A DNA stretch of 64,000 nt from positions 87,906,001-87,970,000 of the forward strand of contig CM059582.1 in assembly GCA_030407085.1 (NCBI GenBank), read 5' to 3'. The notes under the pieces were generated by a model. The model had not been told where the DNA came from and made no database searches. It saw only the letters and a list, made by a program, of their open reading frames with translations. Below are positions 30,987 through 42,419 of the stretch, in pieces. Within the stretch, counting starts at the first letter, position 1; each line of letters begins with the position of its first letter. A program made the translations under genes and the position numbers. The stretch is from Trichopria drosophilae (Eukaryota; Arthropoda; Insecta; Hymenoptera; Diapriidae).

Positions 30987-31085
30987 AGTCTGGCACTATC
31001 CATATTAGTCCAATAGTTCAACCTGAACTGACGCACTTAAATGAAGTAGACGACTTGCAAGTGGTAGCCTCTCTTGATACGTCTG
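30987..31085 (+). pseudogene. P-like exon 4: acidic linker
   Basis: 99 bases, phase 1 in and out, encoding a short acidic segment (LTHLNEVDDLQVVASLD). The acceptor is preceded by a pyrimidine-containing tract and the donor is GTATGC at 31086. No domain assigned. Confidence 0.65.
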
Positions 31086-31175
31086 GTATGCAATAATAGA
31101 AATATTTAACTATACATTTTTACATTTATATTTTTATAATAATATACATAATATATTTGTTAATATATATAATAG

Positions 31176-33015
31176 AGGGGATAGAGTGCCCCAAAATGGA
31201 CATATAGTTTCGAATTTATGCTCTAGAAGTTATATCGTGTAAGATATATTAAAATATCAAATACTATATGAAAGTACAATCACTTTTGATTCTGCATGGC
31301 ACAAAGTTTATTATTATTTTTCTAAATTGTGAAAAATTTGATTTAAAAAAAAAAGTACCCCAAGACGGACACTTTCCCAAAAGTAACCGAAAGCATGTGT
31401 AAAATCAAAAACAAACATCCCGTAAGTAAGGGTGTTTAAATTAATTTTTTACACGTTTACTTAATTCTTTATCATATTTTCACGAAACATCTACACTAAG
31501 AGAATTATTCTACCTAAAATTGCCATACTAGCTGGATAAAGTTGGATATAAGCACTGTTGTGGTTAGTTGTAACATTCATAGGAATCTTTTATATTTTAC
31601 GTGAAGAATAATTACCATACGTATTGAAATTATTAGTTTTAAGATATTATTATTCTGTATTCAATACAAATTTCTATATGTGTAAGGTAATGTAAAAGGC
31701 CACAACTTATATTTTGCCAGAATTTCTGTAAAAAGTGCCATACTAGTGTATGAATAAAGACAAGAAAATATTTAGATGTTGTCTTCTTCTATACAGTATG
31801 GGAAAAAACATAAAAGTCCTCGGAATAATTTAAGAATTTGAATATGAAAAAAAATTGAAATAGTGTAATAAAAATATTTGTATATATCTATGCTTGCCGT
31901 TCGATTGTTCGAATTGACAAATACTACATTTCCAATCCTGTAACCTCTTACTTGAAAGTAATCCTCATAGACTTAGAAGTAGTCTATGGTAATCCTATGG
32001 CTCCATTTCCTAAATACAATTTATGTAAACAATGAAAACAATATTTGTGTTAACATAATAATACAGTTATTATGAAAAGTTGCAACATAATAAATTTAAC
32101 GTCGACTCGACATTTTGCCAATGTCAGCAAAAAGTTTTCATCTGATTTAGTAGTGTTCATTTATAATCAATTTGTATTTAAACACGCATATTTTAAAACT
32201 AAATATGTCATAAAATATCACAAATGAATTAGATTGCCATTTCCCAAATGTGCAAAAAGGTCTGTCGTAATGAGATTTTGTATTATTTCATTTCAGCTTT
32301 TTGAGCATGATAATTTCAACCGATGTGTTTAAGACAAATTCCCTCAAGTTTATGGATACCTTTTACCTCCAGAAACTTATAGCAATTTGTCTTAAACCCA
32401 TTGGTTGAAATTATCGTGCTCAAAAAGTTAAAAAAAAATAATAACAAATTTAACGTCGACTCGACTTTTTTAAATCATTTTATTTTACCCTTTTGAGTAT
32501 GATAATTTAAACCGTTGGGTATTAGACAGATTCCTTCAAGTTTCTGATACCACTTGCTCTCAGAAACTTGAAGGAATTTGTCTCAAACCCATTAATTGCA
32601 TTACGGGTATTACATTTTCCAGTTAGAAAAATTTGAAAACATTATGTTCTAAAAAGGAGTTCTTATAATCCAGTATGGTAATTACTTCTCCAACATAAGT
32701 ATGGGACTTTTCTACACATTTTCCTTATATCCCACTTGAACTAGGTCAGTATTGGACTTTTACTTTGCGTAATTTGTAAAAAGTCGTAGAATAATTCTCT
32801 TAGTGTATCCTTCTTACCAAAAAAGTGGGTGCAGAATGGCCAATAGCCAATTGGATTGTTTTTTCGTTGATAAAACTGGTGATTCGTGATTTTTTATCTT
32901 TAAATCATTAATCACTTGTGATCCATGATTTATGATTTCAGAAATCATGTTTTCCCCACCTCTGAAATTAAATGAAGGATGGTGTCCATCTTAGGGTCAC
33001 GAAACTGCTCTTCTT
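31176..33015. mobile_element. Possible DNA element inside P-like intron 4
   Basis: The left end GGGGATAGAGTGCCCCAAAA with ATGGACA resembles, inverted, a right-end block containing gtgtccatcttagggtcac at about 32982-33000. A related motif, gtaccccaagacggacac, lies inside the left end. Two successive hairpins occur at 32297-32427 and about 32488-32607, each about 120-130 bp, each preceded by aaatttaacgtcgactcgac. No coding frame or target duplication was confirmed. Confidence 0.4.
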
Positions 33016-33306
33016 AGAGAAGCATTACAATATTTGTTGCAATCCTACAATAAAGATGTGTCATTTTTTTATTATTTATTTACCTTTTTAGTTTAAAGTT
33101 TGACGTTTTAGAGATATGCCCAGGTGTGCGTACATGCATTTATATTGATTCTTTAAATTCGTTCATTCTTACATTTATTTATCCACTCATTTATTAATTC
33201 TGTCGTTGTCCTATTAATTAATTCGTCCCTTCGTTCATTCATTCATTTATTTGTTCATTTGTTTATTGATTTATGCATGTAATCCATTAATTTATACCTC
33301 AAACAG

Positions 33307-35762
33307 AACTTGATCCTGCTCCTCGACGACCTCCTAAGAGAAAACACTGTCCTATAAATGATCCTATATGTCATAATGACCATTCTTATGACCATTCCAA
33401 TGAAGAGTGGAAAAAGAAACACGATGATTTAAAGGTGAAATATAACGAACTCTACATGAAATTGAGGCTGGAAAGGCAACGAACTGGAAGATTGAAGGAA
33501 CGCATCCGTTCACTTTCAGGAACCGTGGCAGAATTGTGTAGGCAAAAATCACAGAATTCTAAATTGATTCTCAATGAACTGGAGTCCACTGCTGGGGAGG
33601 ACATTTCGTTGTTCTTGCAGCGGTTCAGAAGAAATCGCTTGAAAGAGGTTCGTTCGCAGGCGAAACTTTGTAACGGCAAAGTCGGCGGTAAAACATCAAG
33701 AAATGTTTTCCGAGCCACGTTCCCTCCTTCAATTCGTTCCTTCGCCATGACCCTGCATTTTTACTCACCAAAGTGTTACGATTATGTTCGATTGAAATTT
33801 TGCAAAGCACTGCCGGATCCTCGCACGATTCGGGCTTGGTATGCAGCTATAAAGTGTGAACCGGGATTTACGGACGAAAGCTTCAACGCACTGAGTCGTA
33901 AAGTTACCGAGGCCAAAAAAGTAGAACGGCAGATTCTCGTCAGTTTCATGTTGGATGAAATCAGCATCAAAACTGGCTACCAACGTACCCCAGACGGCAC
34001 CTTACGAGGGTACATTAACTGCACCGAGAAAGGCGAGACTTCGACTAAGGAATCAACAGATGCATTAGTCCTTATGGCTGCCAGTGTTGATGACAACTGG
34101 AAAATTCCTTTAGGGTATTTTTTCACTAGTGGGATGAAGTCAACAAAGACAGCACTGGTGAAAGAAACGTTAATACGTCTTGAAGATGTTGAAGTCACAG
34201 CCATCTCGGTGACGTTAGATTGAACCAGCGAGCATTTTTCCGCCATGGTGTTATTGGGAGCCTCTTTTCATATTGACAACCCGCGGCCTTTTTTTCTTCA
34301 CCCGAAGACGAACAAAAAGGTTTGGGTTATCTTCGATGCCTGCCACATGCTCAAGCTAATGAGAAATTGTTTAGGCGATTTCAAACAACTGAAGAATCCA
34401 GATGGTAACCTCATTGACTGGAAATTTGTGTGTATGTTGGCTCAAGTACAAGACGATGAAGGCCTGCAGGCTGGAAATCGTCTTCGTAAACGCCACATAC
34501 AGTACTGGAAATCTAAAATGAAGGTGTCATTAGCAGCTCAAACGCTAAGTAGTAGTGTAGCTGATGCTATTCACTTTTGTGATAAGCCTTAAGATTTCCA
34601 GGCTTTGAAGGCAGTGAGGCGACCATCAGGTTTATTCGTTGCATCGATCGCCTATGCGATTTTCTTAATTCACGCGACCCGCATGGGAAAGGGACGAAGT
34701 CGCCATTGCGGGCCAGCAATGAAATTTACTGGCGAGAGACAATCTCTAGTGACATTGAATACCTGAAGGAGGTGTCAGATGTCACAGGGAAAGCAATGAC
34801 CTCGACAAGACGACGCGTTCCCTTCATAGGCCTTATAACTGGAGTGGTCGCTGTTATCGGTATATTTGAGGAATACGTTAAATGCGAGTCTCCTCAATTA
34901 GATTATTTGCTGACGTACAAGCTAAGTCAGGACCACTTGGAGTTATTTTTCTGCGCCATCCGTCGATGTGGGCGGTGGTGTCCAAATCCGACAACGGCAC
35001 AATTTGTTTCTGCTTACCGAAGACTGCTAATACGCCATGAAATAAAGGCAAGTAACGGTAATGCAGAAGCAATGGACGAAACCGCTGTGTTAAGCGTACC
35101 ACCGACGGTGGTCAGACGAAGGAATACGAATGTGTACGAAGCTTCGTCGTATGATGACTCCAAGAACGAAGAAGTAGCATTCAAATATGGCTGAATTTCT
35201 AAATTTTCATAACACCTATCCTGAATCCTTGAGTCAATTTTCCAAAAACTGTATCGCGTACATAGCAGGTTGGATTATAAGAAAATTGACCAAGACTAAA
35301 TCCTGCAGAATAAAATGTGATAAATGCATAGAAGCTCTCGTTGAAAGTCCCGGTTCCCACTGCGCAGATAATACATTAGTCTCGTACAAAAGTCGAGGAG
35401 GTTTAGTGTTTGCAAGTAAATCTGTTCTAGTCATTTGTATACGAGCTGAACAATTATTTCGTATTGCACACAATAAGAACGGTAATAAACCGATTCTGGA
35501 GGTTAATTTTCCGGCTGTATTGTGCGCGAAAGTTGCGGAAGAACTATATCCAGATAACTCGTGCACTTTATTCCGAGATATGTTAGTTTCGCATTCTACT
35601 TCTGACGAAGCCTCGATTCATGTCCTGAAACTGTGCAATGAAATTTGTAAAACATTTGTAATGATGCGAATTATTCCATACACGAAAGTAGCGTCTGAAA
35701 TATTAGTGGGCACAAATGTACGTAATCATTTGACGCGTCAAATTATTTGGAAGCGCCAATGA
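33307..35762 (+). pseudogene. P-like exon 5: catalytic transposase region
   Basis: A coiled coil (about 33400-33590) leads into FPPSIRSFAMTLHFYSPKCY, a hallmark of P/THAP9-type transposases. First catalytic Asp in SFMLDEIS (near 33955), second in VIFDACHMLKL (near 34336), and Glu in DHLELFF (near 34940), so the catalytic triad is preserved. The C-terminal part contains the expected cysteine-rich block with KCDKCIEAL. The frame is interrupted by TGA at 34221-34223, a 1-base slip near 34590 and another near 35185, and ends at 35762. Sequence similarity resumes immediately after each break. Confidence 0.88.
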
Positions 35763-36256
35763 TTCCTCGGCGCGAACGATTTAATTAGTCTTGTTTTAGC
35801 TGAATATTTATAAACAAATTCGTTTTCTTATTTCGATATATTTTATGTAATATTAATTATTGTTGATATTGTCGATTCACCGGTTCATCGGCCTTGGCTT
35901 TCGTTCGTCGTTTACCTACCTTACAGCGACATACCAGTCGAGTCCTTACCATGATCCATCCATCATCTTTCCTCTGTATTGCGCCTTAATCATGTACCTG
36001 TGGCAGAAATAAATTATAAGTATAATACAAATAATTATTTCTTTCAGTTGTTTACAAAGGCCAAAGTGGTCAATGCACATAAATTCATGAGGCGAATAAT
36101 ACAAACATTCAAGACATGATGTTGGGTGTATCAGCATCTTAGTGTGCTGCAACTCAATCTTCAGTTGACTGTAAGTATCCATAGTACAACTTCCTGTACA
36201 CATGTTGCCAAGAACCGGTAAGGTATTAAATACTGTTAATACAACTACAGTTGTTT
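35763..36256. other. P-element 3' flank, no gene seen
   Basis: Follows the last transposase stop. No supported gene or repeat. Confidence 0.5.
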
Positions 36257-37307
36257 GTATATGAGTAATTCCCCAGATTTTTTAACACTGCGGGTACTGG
36301 TGATTTTATACGTAATCTAGCCTTTATGAGAAATGATCGATGAAGTAACACCTTCGAAATACAGTTACTCACATAATCTCATAGGTTCTGGCCATGTGCT
36401 AGTTGTCGCAGGCATTCACAATTTACTTAAAATATGCCAAAATGATACTATGGCCAAGGGTACTCGTATAGAAAACGTTACGTGTTAAGGCTGTATAAAA
36501 ATTAAAACTGTTTTCATCTTTCCCGTAATCATGTGAAAACATGTTCAATAACTAAACTTTTAAAAAGTATTAAATTAATGGGTGCGCCTTATATTAAAAA
36601 AAAAGTTATTACCGAAACTATTACAGGTACTAACTTTTTACCAAAAACCCATTTTTTTCTTTCAGCTGCTTTATACAAATAAGTTTTGTGAAAATAATTT
36701 TTAAAATCATGAAAAATCTTCCTTTCATAATGCCAATGGAAACTAGACTTCTTATGGAGTAGTGATCAAGGTAAAACGTGCACAAATTAAAGAAGATACG
36801 TAAATGAGTAGCACATCAAGAAAATTTATTCTCAATCCTATATTACTAGTGTGAACATTAGTTTTATATGTGTTCTAACTAAATCTGAAAGTACTATTTC
36901 AATCGTTTAATTTAATTATGAAAAAGCAGCGATAAAGAGAAAGTTTCATCAAAATACATATTTCGTTAATTTGTTTGAATTACGTAAATAGACAATGTTC
37001 GCATTAGGTAACTAAATTTTTAGCATAATAATGCATATTGAGGCATATATGACGAATTAACAATTGCTGATATAGTAAATAAAATTTTACTGTGTTATTA
37101 TATTTTTATATTATCTTCTTATGCAGTTAATAAAAATTTTGTCATTCCCATGATAAGATTGCAAAAGAACTGGTGCACACCACGTTTTTATTGTTTTTTA
37201 TGCATCCTGCTTTGCGAGAAATGACATACTGTTGATGTGCCATCAACATTTTTAAAAAACGTTTATTCAGCTCGAAAGTTAAAAAATCTGGGGAATTAAT
37301 CATATAC
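36257..37307. mobile_element. 1.05-kb element with 30-bp inverted termini
   Basis: Terminal repeats at 36257-36286 and 37278-37307 (core taattccccagattttttaa, one mismatch over 30 bp). The interior is AT-rich without a coding frame. No target duplication was recognised, so the superfamily is unknown. Confidence 0.65.
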
Positions 37308-37897
37308 GTACCCATGTACATAAATAAACCAAAAACCCATAAAAAAAATACTTTTAATAGCAATTTATGTACACATACAGTGTGGATATCAGGTGGCGGA
37401 ACATAGGGATCCTATCAGTTGACTTTCAATCTGTTCAGTTGTGTGTTGTAAGGAATTACAAAATTGCAGCAAGTCCGAATGACCGCGTGATTACTCGACT
37501 ACTCTAGTTAGAATATATAACACAGACCTATGTTCCATCAACCAATATCCACCCGGTAGGTGTAATATAACACAAGATATTCTTTACTAAGATATGAGTA
37601 ATTTCAATATTCATCATAGGCAATTCTAATATTCGTTCATCATTTGATCATAATTTGATATATTGTTCCTTTTAATTGGGTTTTTATAATTAGTTCAGAA
37701 ACATAATACAAGCAATAATCGATGATCATACTGTGTCATATTCCTTACTACTTCTGGCAGGATAAGGTTTTTACTTTTAGATCTCCTCAGGTACCTAAAA
37801 AAGGTCAGTATTCGAATAAGAAAATATAGCTTTAATATAGTTAAATGTTAATTCTACTTTAATAAATTGACCAGCAACCAGCACTAAGAAATCTTAA

Positions 37898-37979
37898 CCC
37901 CCCTGTGGTCCAGGACGAGTATACTCGTCCAAACTACATTGTTCCCTTATGGAAAAAGAAAAACTGGTGCACAGGAGGG
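37898..37979. mobile_element. 82-bp piggyBac-like MITE
   Basis: Flanked by TTAA on both sides (37894-37897, 37980-37983), with ends CCC(C)CCTGTG and CACAGGAGGG inverted. An internal palindrome, GGACGAGTATACTCGTCC, follows the left end. TTAA is the piggyBac target. There is no coding sequence. Confidence 0.7.
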
Positions 37980-38443
37980 TTAAATCTTAAGAAGAGCAAC
38001 GAGGATATATCAGCGATTTATCTTTTTTAATTTGTCTACCAAATGTAAATTTTATGAATTAAAAAATTTCATTCAAAATGTCTGTAAATGACAAACATTT
38101 GGAATAAAATCTGTTAAGACTCACTTGTGGTTCATTATTTTGTGTATATCCTGAACCCTGCATCCCATGCACACGTCAGCATATGCTATCATCACTGTTT
38201 GCATACTTCACACACATTTTCTTCTAAAATCTGAAAGGTAAGTTTCAAACAAGAAATATTACCACAATGTTATATGTACACATATACCTATATAAGTATA
38301 TACATACTTACCTCACGTTTGTTACTTGACTATAAGAATGAGGTAGTTTGGTACGATTCTTAAAATATTTTGAAACAGGTTTAACAACGTTAATCTGTAA
38401 TACAAAGCAGCATGACAAATTTAAATATAGAAAAAAACAATAA

Positions 38444-39060
38444 TAACTTTTTAATTTTTATGTTTTTAACTCTTAGCTATTTAAATTTTTAGGTTCCAGT
38501 TTTCAAGTCAAGCTTACATTTAACTTTAAACTGATAAAATAAGTTATATTGAAATGAGTATTTTTTTGAAGTTTTGTTAATTTATTGAATATTATCAGTT
38601 TTTAATTAATGTTTAGCATTTAATTTAATAATTAACATAAAACGAAACAATACTAACTAAAATAACTTCAAATAACAATTAATAATAATAATAAAAATTA
38701 ATAATAAATGAAATTAAAAGATTATTTATATTGCAAAAAGACTCATTATAATATATTTTATTAACTTACAATTATTTGTTTAAAGCTAAATGTAAGCGTA
38801 ACTTGAAAACTGGAAGCTAAACATTTAAATAGCTAAGAGCTTAAAAGATAAAAATTTAAAAGTTAAGTTAAAATTCTTTAACTTTTTATGTTTTTAAATA
38901 ACGTTTAACATTTAATTTAATAAACAGTTAATTTAATGATTAACATACAACGAAACAGAACTAAATTGAATAAAATAATGATTTAATAATAATAATTAAT
39001 TATACATTAAATAAAAAAATTATTTATGTTGCAAAAAGACTTGGCTAACAAAAAAAAAAT
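38444..39060. repeat. AT-rich inverted and direct repeats
   Basis: An inverted pair (38444-38532 against about 38779-38870) contains cttagctatttaaa and gttttcaagt blocks. A direct pair (about 38590-38750 and 38895-39050) ends in the shared ttgcaaaaagact. It looks like a rearranged non-autonomous element. No gene seen. Confidence 0.55.
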
Positions 39061-39299
39061 AAAAATGATCAAATACGTTACCTGGAGAAATTTGTTTATG
39101 TTATTATTAATCCGATAATAATAAAATAATTTACTTTTGAAAGGTTTTTAAATAGTAATTTTTTACTAAAACATGTCAAACAATAAAATTCAAGGTACCT
39201 TTTATACCGTACATATATGCCTTCGACGTTATTACCGTAAGTGTACGTATAATCATGAAAGTTACATAAATCTTACATGAGGATTATTTATTTATAAAC

Positions 39300-39950
39300 T
39301 GTACAATATATTACTTCGACCCAGACTAAGTCTGGTCGAAGTATTGAATTTGGTCACTTCGGGCAAAAAAATTACGCTATAGTTTTTCATAAAATGTCGA
39401 CGTTTCAGACCCTAAGGAACCCAAATCAACAATAAAAAAATTTGTTTCCGTGATCTTGTACGTACGTACGTCCGTACGTCCCGTTTTTTTTTCTCGCAAT
39501 AACTCGCGAATGGATAAGCGTATTGACATAATTTTTTTTAAAATACGCGTCTTGGCATAACTTAGATTTGATTAGATTTTGGCGCAGATCCACCCGCCCA
39601 TTACTAAAAAAAATAGCCCCAATTAAGTTTCTTCGTAGTTTTTTGCATTTATTTTGAAAAATACAAATTTTATTTAAAAAATGTTTCAAACATAAAAGAT
39701 AGAGGATGAAATTCTCTACAAGAAAGGTTGTACGCATTTTCTTCCTAAAGTCAACGATAATGCCATAAAAACTAGTTTAAAATGCTTATGACTATTGTCT
39801 GAAAAAGTATTGATTTTGGTCACCTCGGCAAAAAAATTACCCTATAGTTTTTCATCAAATTTCGACGTTTCGACCCTTTACCCCCCAGGGGTAGTCTTCG
39901 CCAGCCCCTCGGGCGCGGCTATCACCTACGGGCTCATAAGGTCTTTTACG
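39300..39950. repeat. Repeat with ACGT-rich core and flanking direct copies
   Basis: A hairpin, acttcgacccagact / agtctggtcgaagt, lies at 39315-39345. Direct copies of a 70-bp block (ttggtcac...gcaaaaaaattac..tatagtttttcat) lie at 39341-39410 and 39806-39880. Between them is a GTACGTACGTACGTCCGTACGT run (39458-39480) followed by ctcgcaataactcgcgaatgg. No protein gene is supported. Confidence 0.55.
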
Positions 39951-40098
39951 CCCTTGATACGAAAATAACTATTTCGATATATCTAACAGATGTCTTATAG
40001 ATATCTAAAAGATATCCGTCAGAGATCTTTTCGAAACTTTCAAGATATCTTTGACGAATTATATGTATATATGTATATATATATATATATATTGTATA

Positions 40099-40828
40099 CA
40101 GGGTGTACGAAAAGTCCCGGGACGGTTGAATAACTTTCGAAAGAATAAAAATTTCAAAAATCGCCGAAACACGTGATTCGATTTTTCAAACAAGCTATCT
40201 TTTGAGGGGGGGTTTCGGCCCCCCAACCTCAAGGGGGGCGGGGGGCACGAGGGGGGCCAAAAATCTTAAATGGCAACATGGTTTGAGTGGGGGCTCATTT
40301 GAAAGGTATTTTCGAGATGAAATCAGATCACTGGTCATAGAGAGCGCTGCGATCATTTTTCGCAGATATTTTTGACTTTTTCAGATCTTAGACGTACTAA
40401 CGTTTGAAAAAATGAAAATTTCGAAGTCGCCGAATCGTGTAATTCAATATTCTTAAAAAACTTAAAAAACTTAAAAAACTTAAAATCGTGTAAAACAATA
40501 TTCTTAAACGGGTGTCAACCCGTTTCTGAACGTTACATTGAAAAGCTCTTTTACTTGTATCTCTCCGAAAAATGATCGCAGCCCCCTCTATGACCAGTGA
40601 TCTGAATTCGTCTCGAAAATACCTTTCAAATGAGCCCCCACTCAAACCATGTTGCCATTTAAGATTTTTGGCCCCTCTCGTGCCCCCCGCCCCCCTTGAG
40701 GTTGGGGGGCCGAAACCCCCTCTCAAAAGATTGCTTGTTTGAAAAATCGAATCACGTATTTCGGCGATTTTTGAAATTTTTATTCTTTCGAAAGTTATTC
40801 AACCGTCCCGGGACTTTTGTACACCCTG
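40099..40828. mobile_element. Palindromic mariner-type MITE (730 bp)
   Basis: The ends CAGGGTGTACGAAAAGTCCC are inverted, with TA on both sides (40097-40098, 40829-40830). The arms are about 270 bp, including GC-rich runs of G and C, around a centre with three copies of cttaaaaaa. There is no transposase. The outer 22 bases resemble the DD41D mariner at 45593. Confidence 0.9.
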
Positions 40829-40830
40829 TA

Positions 40831-41516
40831 TATAAGATCATAATGATACAGACAGTAATTAGTAAAACACAGTAAACATGTAATATGCATCGAATAGCCT
40901 ATTACAATACAAGTGAATGAAGTAAGTGTTTTGCAACTTTTATTTATTATTTTACTATTATTTTTTGTTTAAAGAACGTCTCGCGTACAATTTTCTCCAA
41001 TTGCATATAGATAAAATTTCGTAAATATATTTAATTCAAGCAACCAGCAGATTACGCGAGTAGCTTTCTCACATAACCTCTAATTTTCCGCGTTAGGTCG
41101 GAGAAATTTTAATCTGTTCTACAAAAACTTTTACCGCACCCTGTAACTTCAAATTTCGACTGTAAATATACAATGACGAGTTCACATTTTACAATGATAA
41201 AAATACCTTTCGTAATAGCTCTGTAAATTTACAATATCAGCGCATGAAAGTTTCTCTTACAGCGTGGGGATTAATTCGTCCCATGTTGTACGTGGTAAAT
41301 TTACAAGATTCTTTTTACAGCAGATGTGATATCAATGTAAGAATATGATATTTTGTTTCGGAGGCATCGATATGTATAGTATAAATACATTTTATCTGGA
41401 TTTATGTAATTTGGGTGTTTGAATTGTAGCAATAGTCGCGGTCATTTCAAGCAGCCAATTAGAAAAGGTTCCCCCACTGGATTTATTATTTTCCTTCCTG
41501 TCTCAGAAATCTACTA
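40831..41516. other. P-element 3' flank, nothing recognised
   Basis: AT-rich, no supported gene. Confidence 0.5.
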
Positions 41517-41723
41517 CAGTCGAGCCAGACACTGAGCTCACCTGAGAATTTCGCCAACATGCTGCCGCTATATCCCCACTCTCGACCGTCCCCACCGCGC
41601 TTAGCCCCACTATTACCTTCGGCCGGTTCGTGTATCGTCGGAGAAAGGCTGCGTTCGAGAGTGGGGATATAGCGGCAGCATGCTGGCGAAATTCTCAGGT
41701 GAGCTCAGTGTCTGGCTCGACTG
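41517..41723. mobile_element. 207-bp MITE with 70-bp inverted termini
   Basis: Ends CAGTCGAGCCAGACACTGAG inverted, TA on both sides (41515-41516, 41724-41725). The arms match over about 70 bp with one mismatch, leaving about 65 bp of unique centre. It sits 15 bp inside the right terminus of the P-like element. Confidence 0.9.
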
Positions 41724-41738
41724 TAGCCGAAACCCGTG

Positions 41739-41768
41739 TATGTCCTATCCATATCATATATATCAGTG
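41739..41768 (-). repeat. P-element right terminal inverted repeat
   Basis: 30 bp, inverted relative to 26502-26531, followed by GTCTGACC (41769-41776). Confidence 0.88.
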
Positions 41769-41776
41769 GTCTGACC

Positions 41777-42419
41777 GTTTGAATCAGCGTCGCGGTCTCA
41801 TCAAATTCCAACTCGCGGAATCACCAAATTTCATAAATATCTCGATCCGTTATTGTTTTGATACCAAAAGGAGTTCACATTTTTTACATACACTATACGC
41901 AAATAACTCTATTATCATATTTAATGATCGAAAATATAACGTTCTTTGAGAAATAGAAACTTTGGCAAAATCTGGGGACAAAAGTAAAAGTTCGGTAAAA
42001 GAAATGTATTTGCTAAATAGAAATATTTTACATAAAACAATTGATTTTATACATTGCTTTCGTCATTTATGGTATGATACGATAAAATATAATTTTTTAT
42101 TTAAGTCGTGAGTAATGCGGGAATGTAGAAATACATATTCTGGACATACCACGGGTCTGACATTTTAAACAGTTTCATGTAGTTTTTATTAAAATTATAC
42201 TCATGTTTTAATACTTTTCTATGAGCTTTTATAGAAATAAACTATACCAATAAGTTACCTCTTGTAAAAAATGATTATCCAAAAAATTTGATAGGGAATT
42301 ATCCATGGACATACAAAAAGTCACTTTCCTTACAATCACACATTATGTGATTTAAACTGTTCATGACCAATGCTTTAAATGTTTTCACATATTAGAAATA
42401 ATTATATTAAATAACTATA
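41777..42419. other. AT-rich stretch, no gene seen
   Basis: No supported gene. It contains the 42149-42165 copy of the motif noted at 26336. Confidence 0.5.

Larger units (their letters stand above)
26742..35762 (+). pseudogene. P-like transposase gene with two THAP domains (five exons)
   Basis: Predicted exons are 26742-26819, 27161-27400, 30178-30386, 30987-31085 and 33307-35762, each with GT-AG borders and compatible phases from exon 2 on. The product would carry two tandem C2CH THAP zinc fingers, an acidic linker, a coiled coil and the P-type catalytic region, a DNA-binding cut-and-paste transposase acting in the nucleus. The copy is broken: a tandem ACAT in exon 1 shifts the frame, TGA stands at 34221-34223, and frames change near 34590 and 35185. 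Host domestication was considered, but the termini and breaks favour a dead transposon. Confidence 0.85.
26502..41768 (+). mobile_element. P-superfamily transposon, expanded by nested insertions
   Basis: Terminal inverted repeats of 30 bp (26502-26531 and 41739-41768) begin CACTGATATATATGATATGG and differ at one position. A perfect 8-bp direct duplication GTCTGACC flanks them (26494-26501, 41769-41776). Drosophila P has 31-bp terminal repeats and makes 8-bp duplications with consensus GTCCGGAC, so the match is close. The element encodes a P-type transposase with THAP domains on the plus strand. Its 15.3 kb is mostly swollen introns and a 6-kb 3' flank filled with MITEs. Confidence 0.88.

Noticed and set aside
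26742..35762. Domesticated host THAP gene
   Set aside because: P-type inverted ends with a perfect 8-bp duplication, plus stop and frameshifts, favour a dead transposon; transcript data could reopen this.
40397..40726. 109-residue minus frame
   Set aside because: Lies wholly within a palindromic MITE arm.
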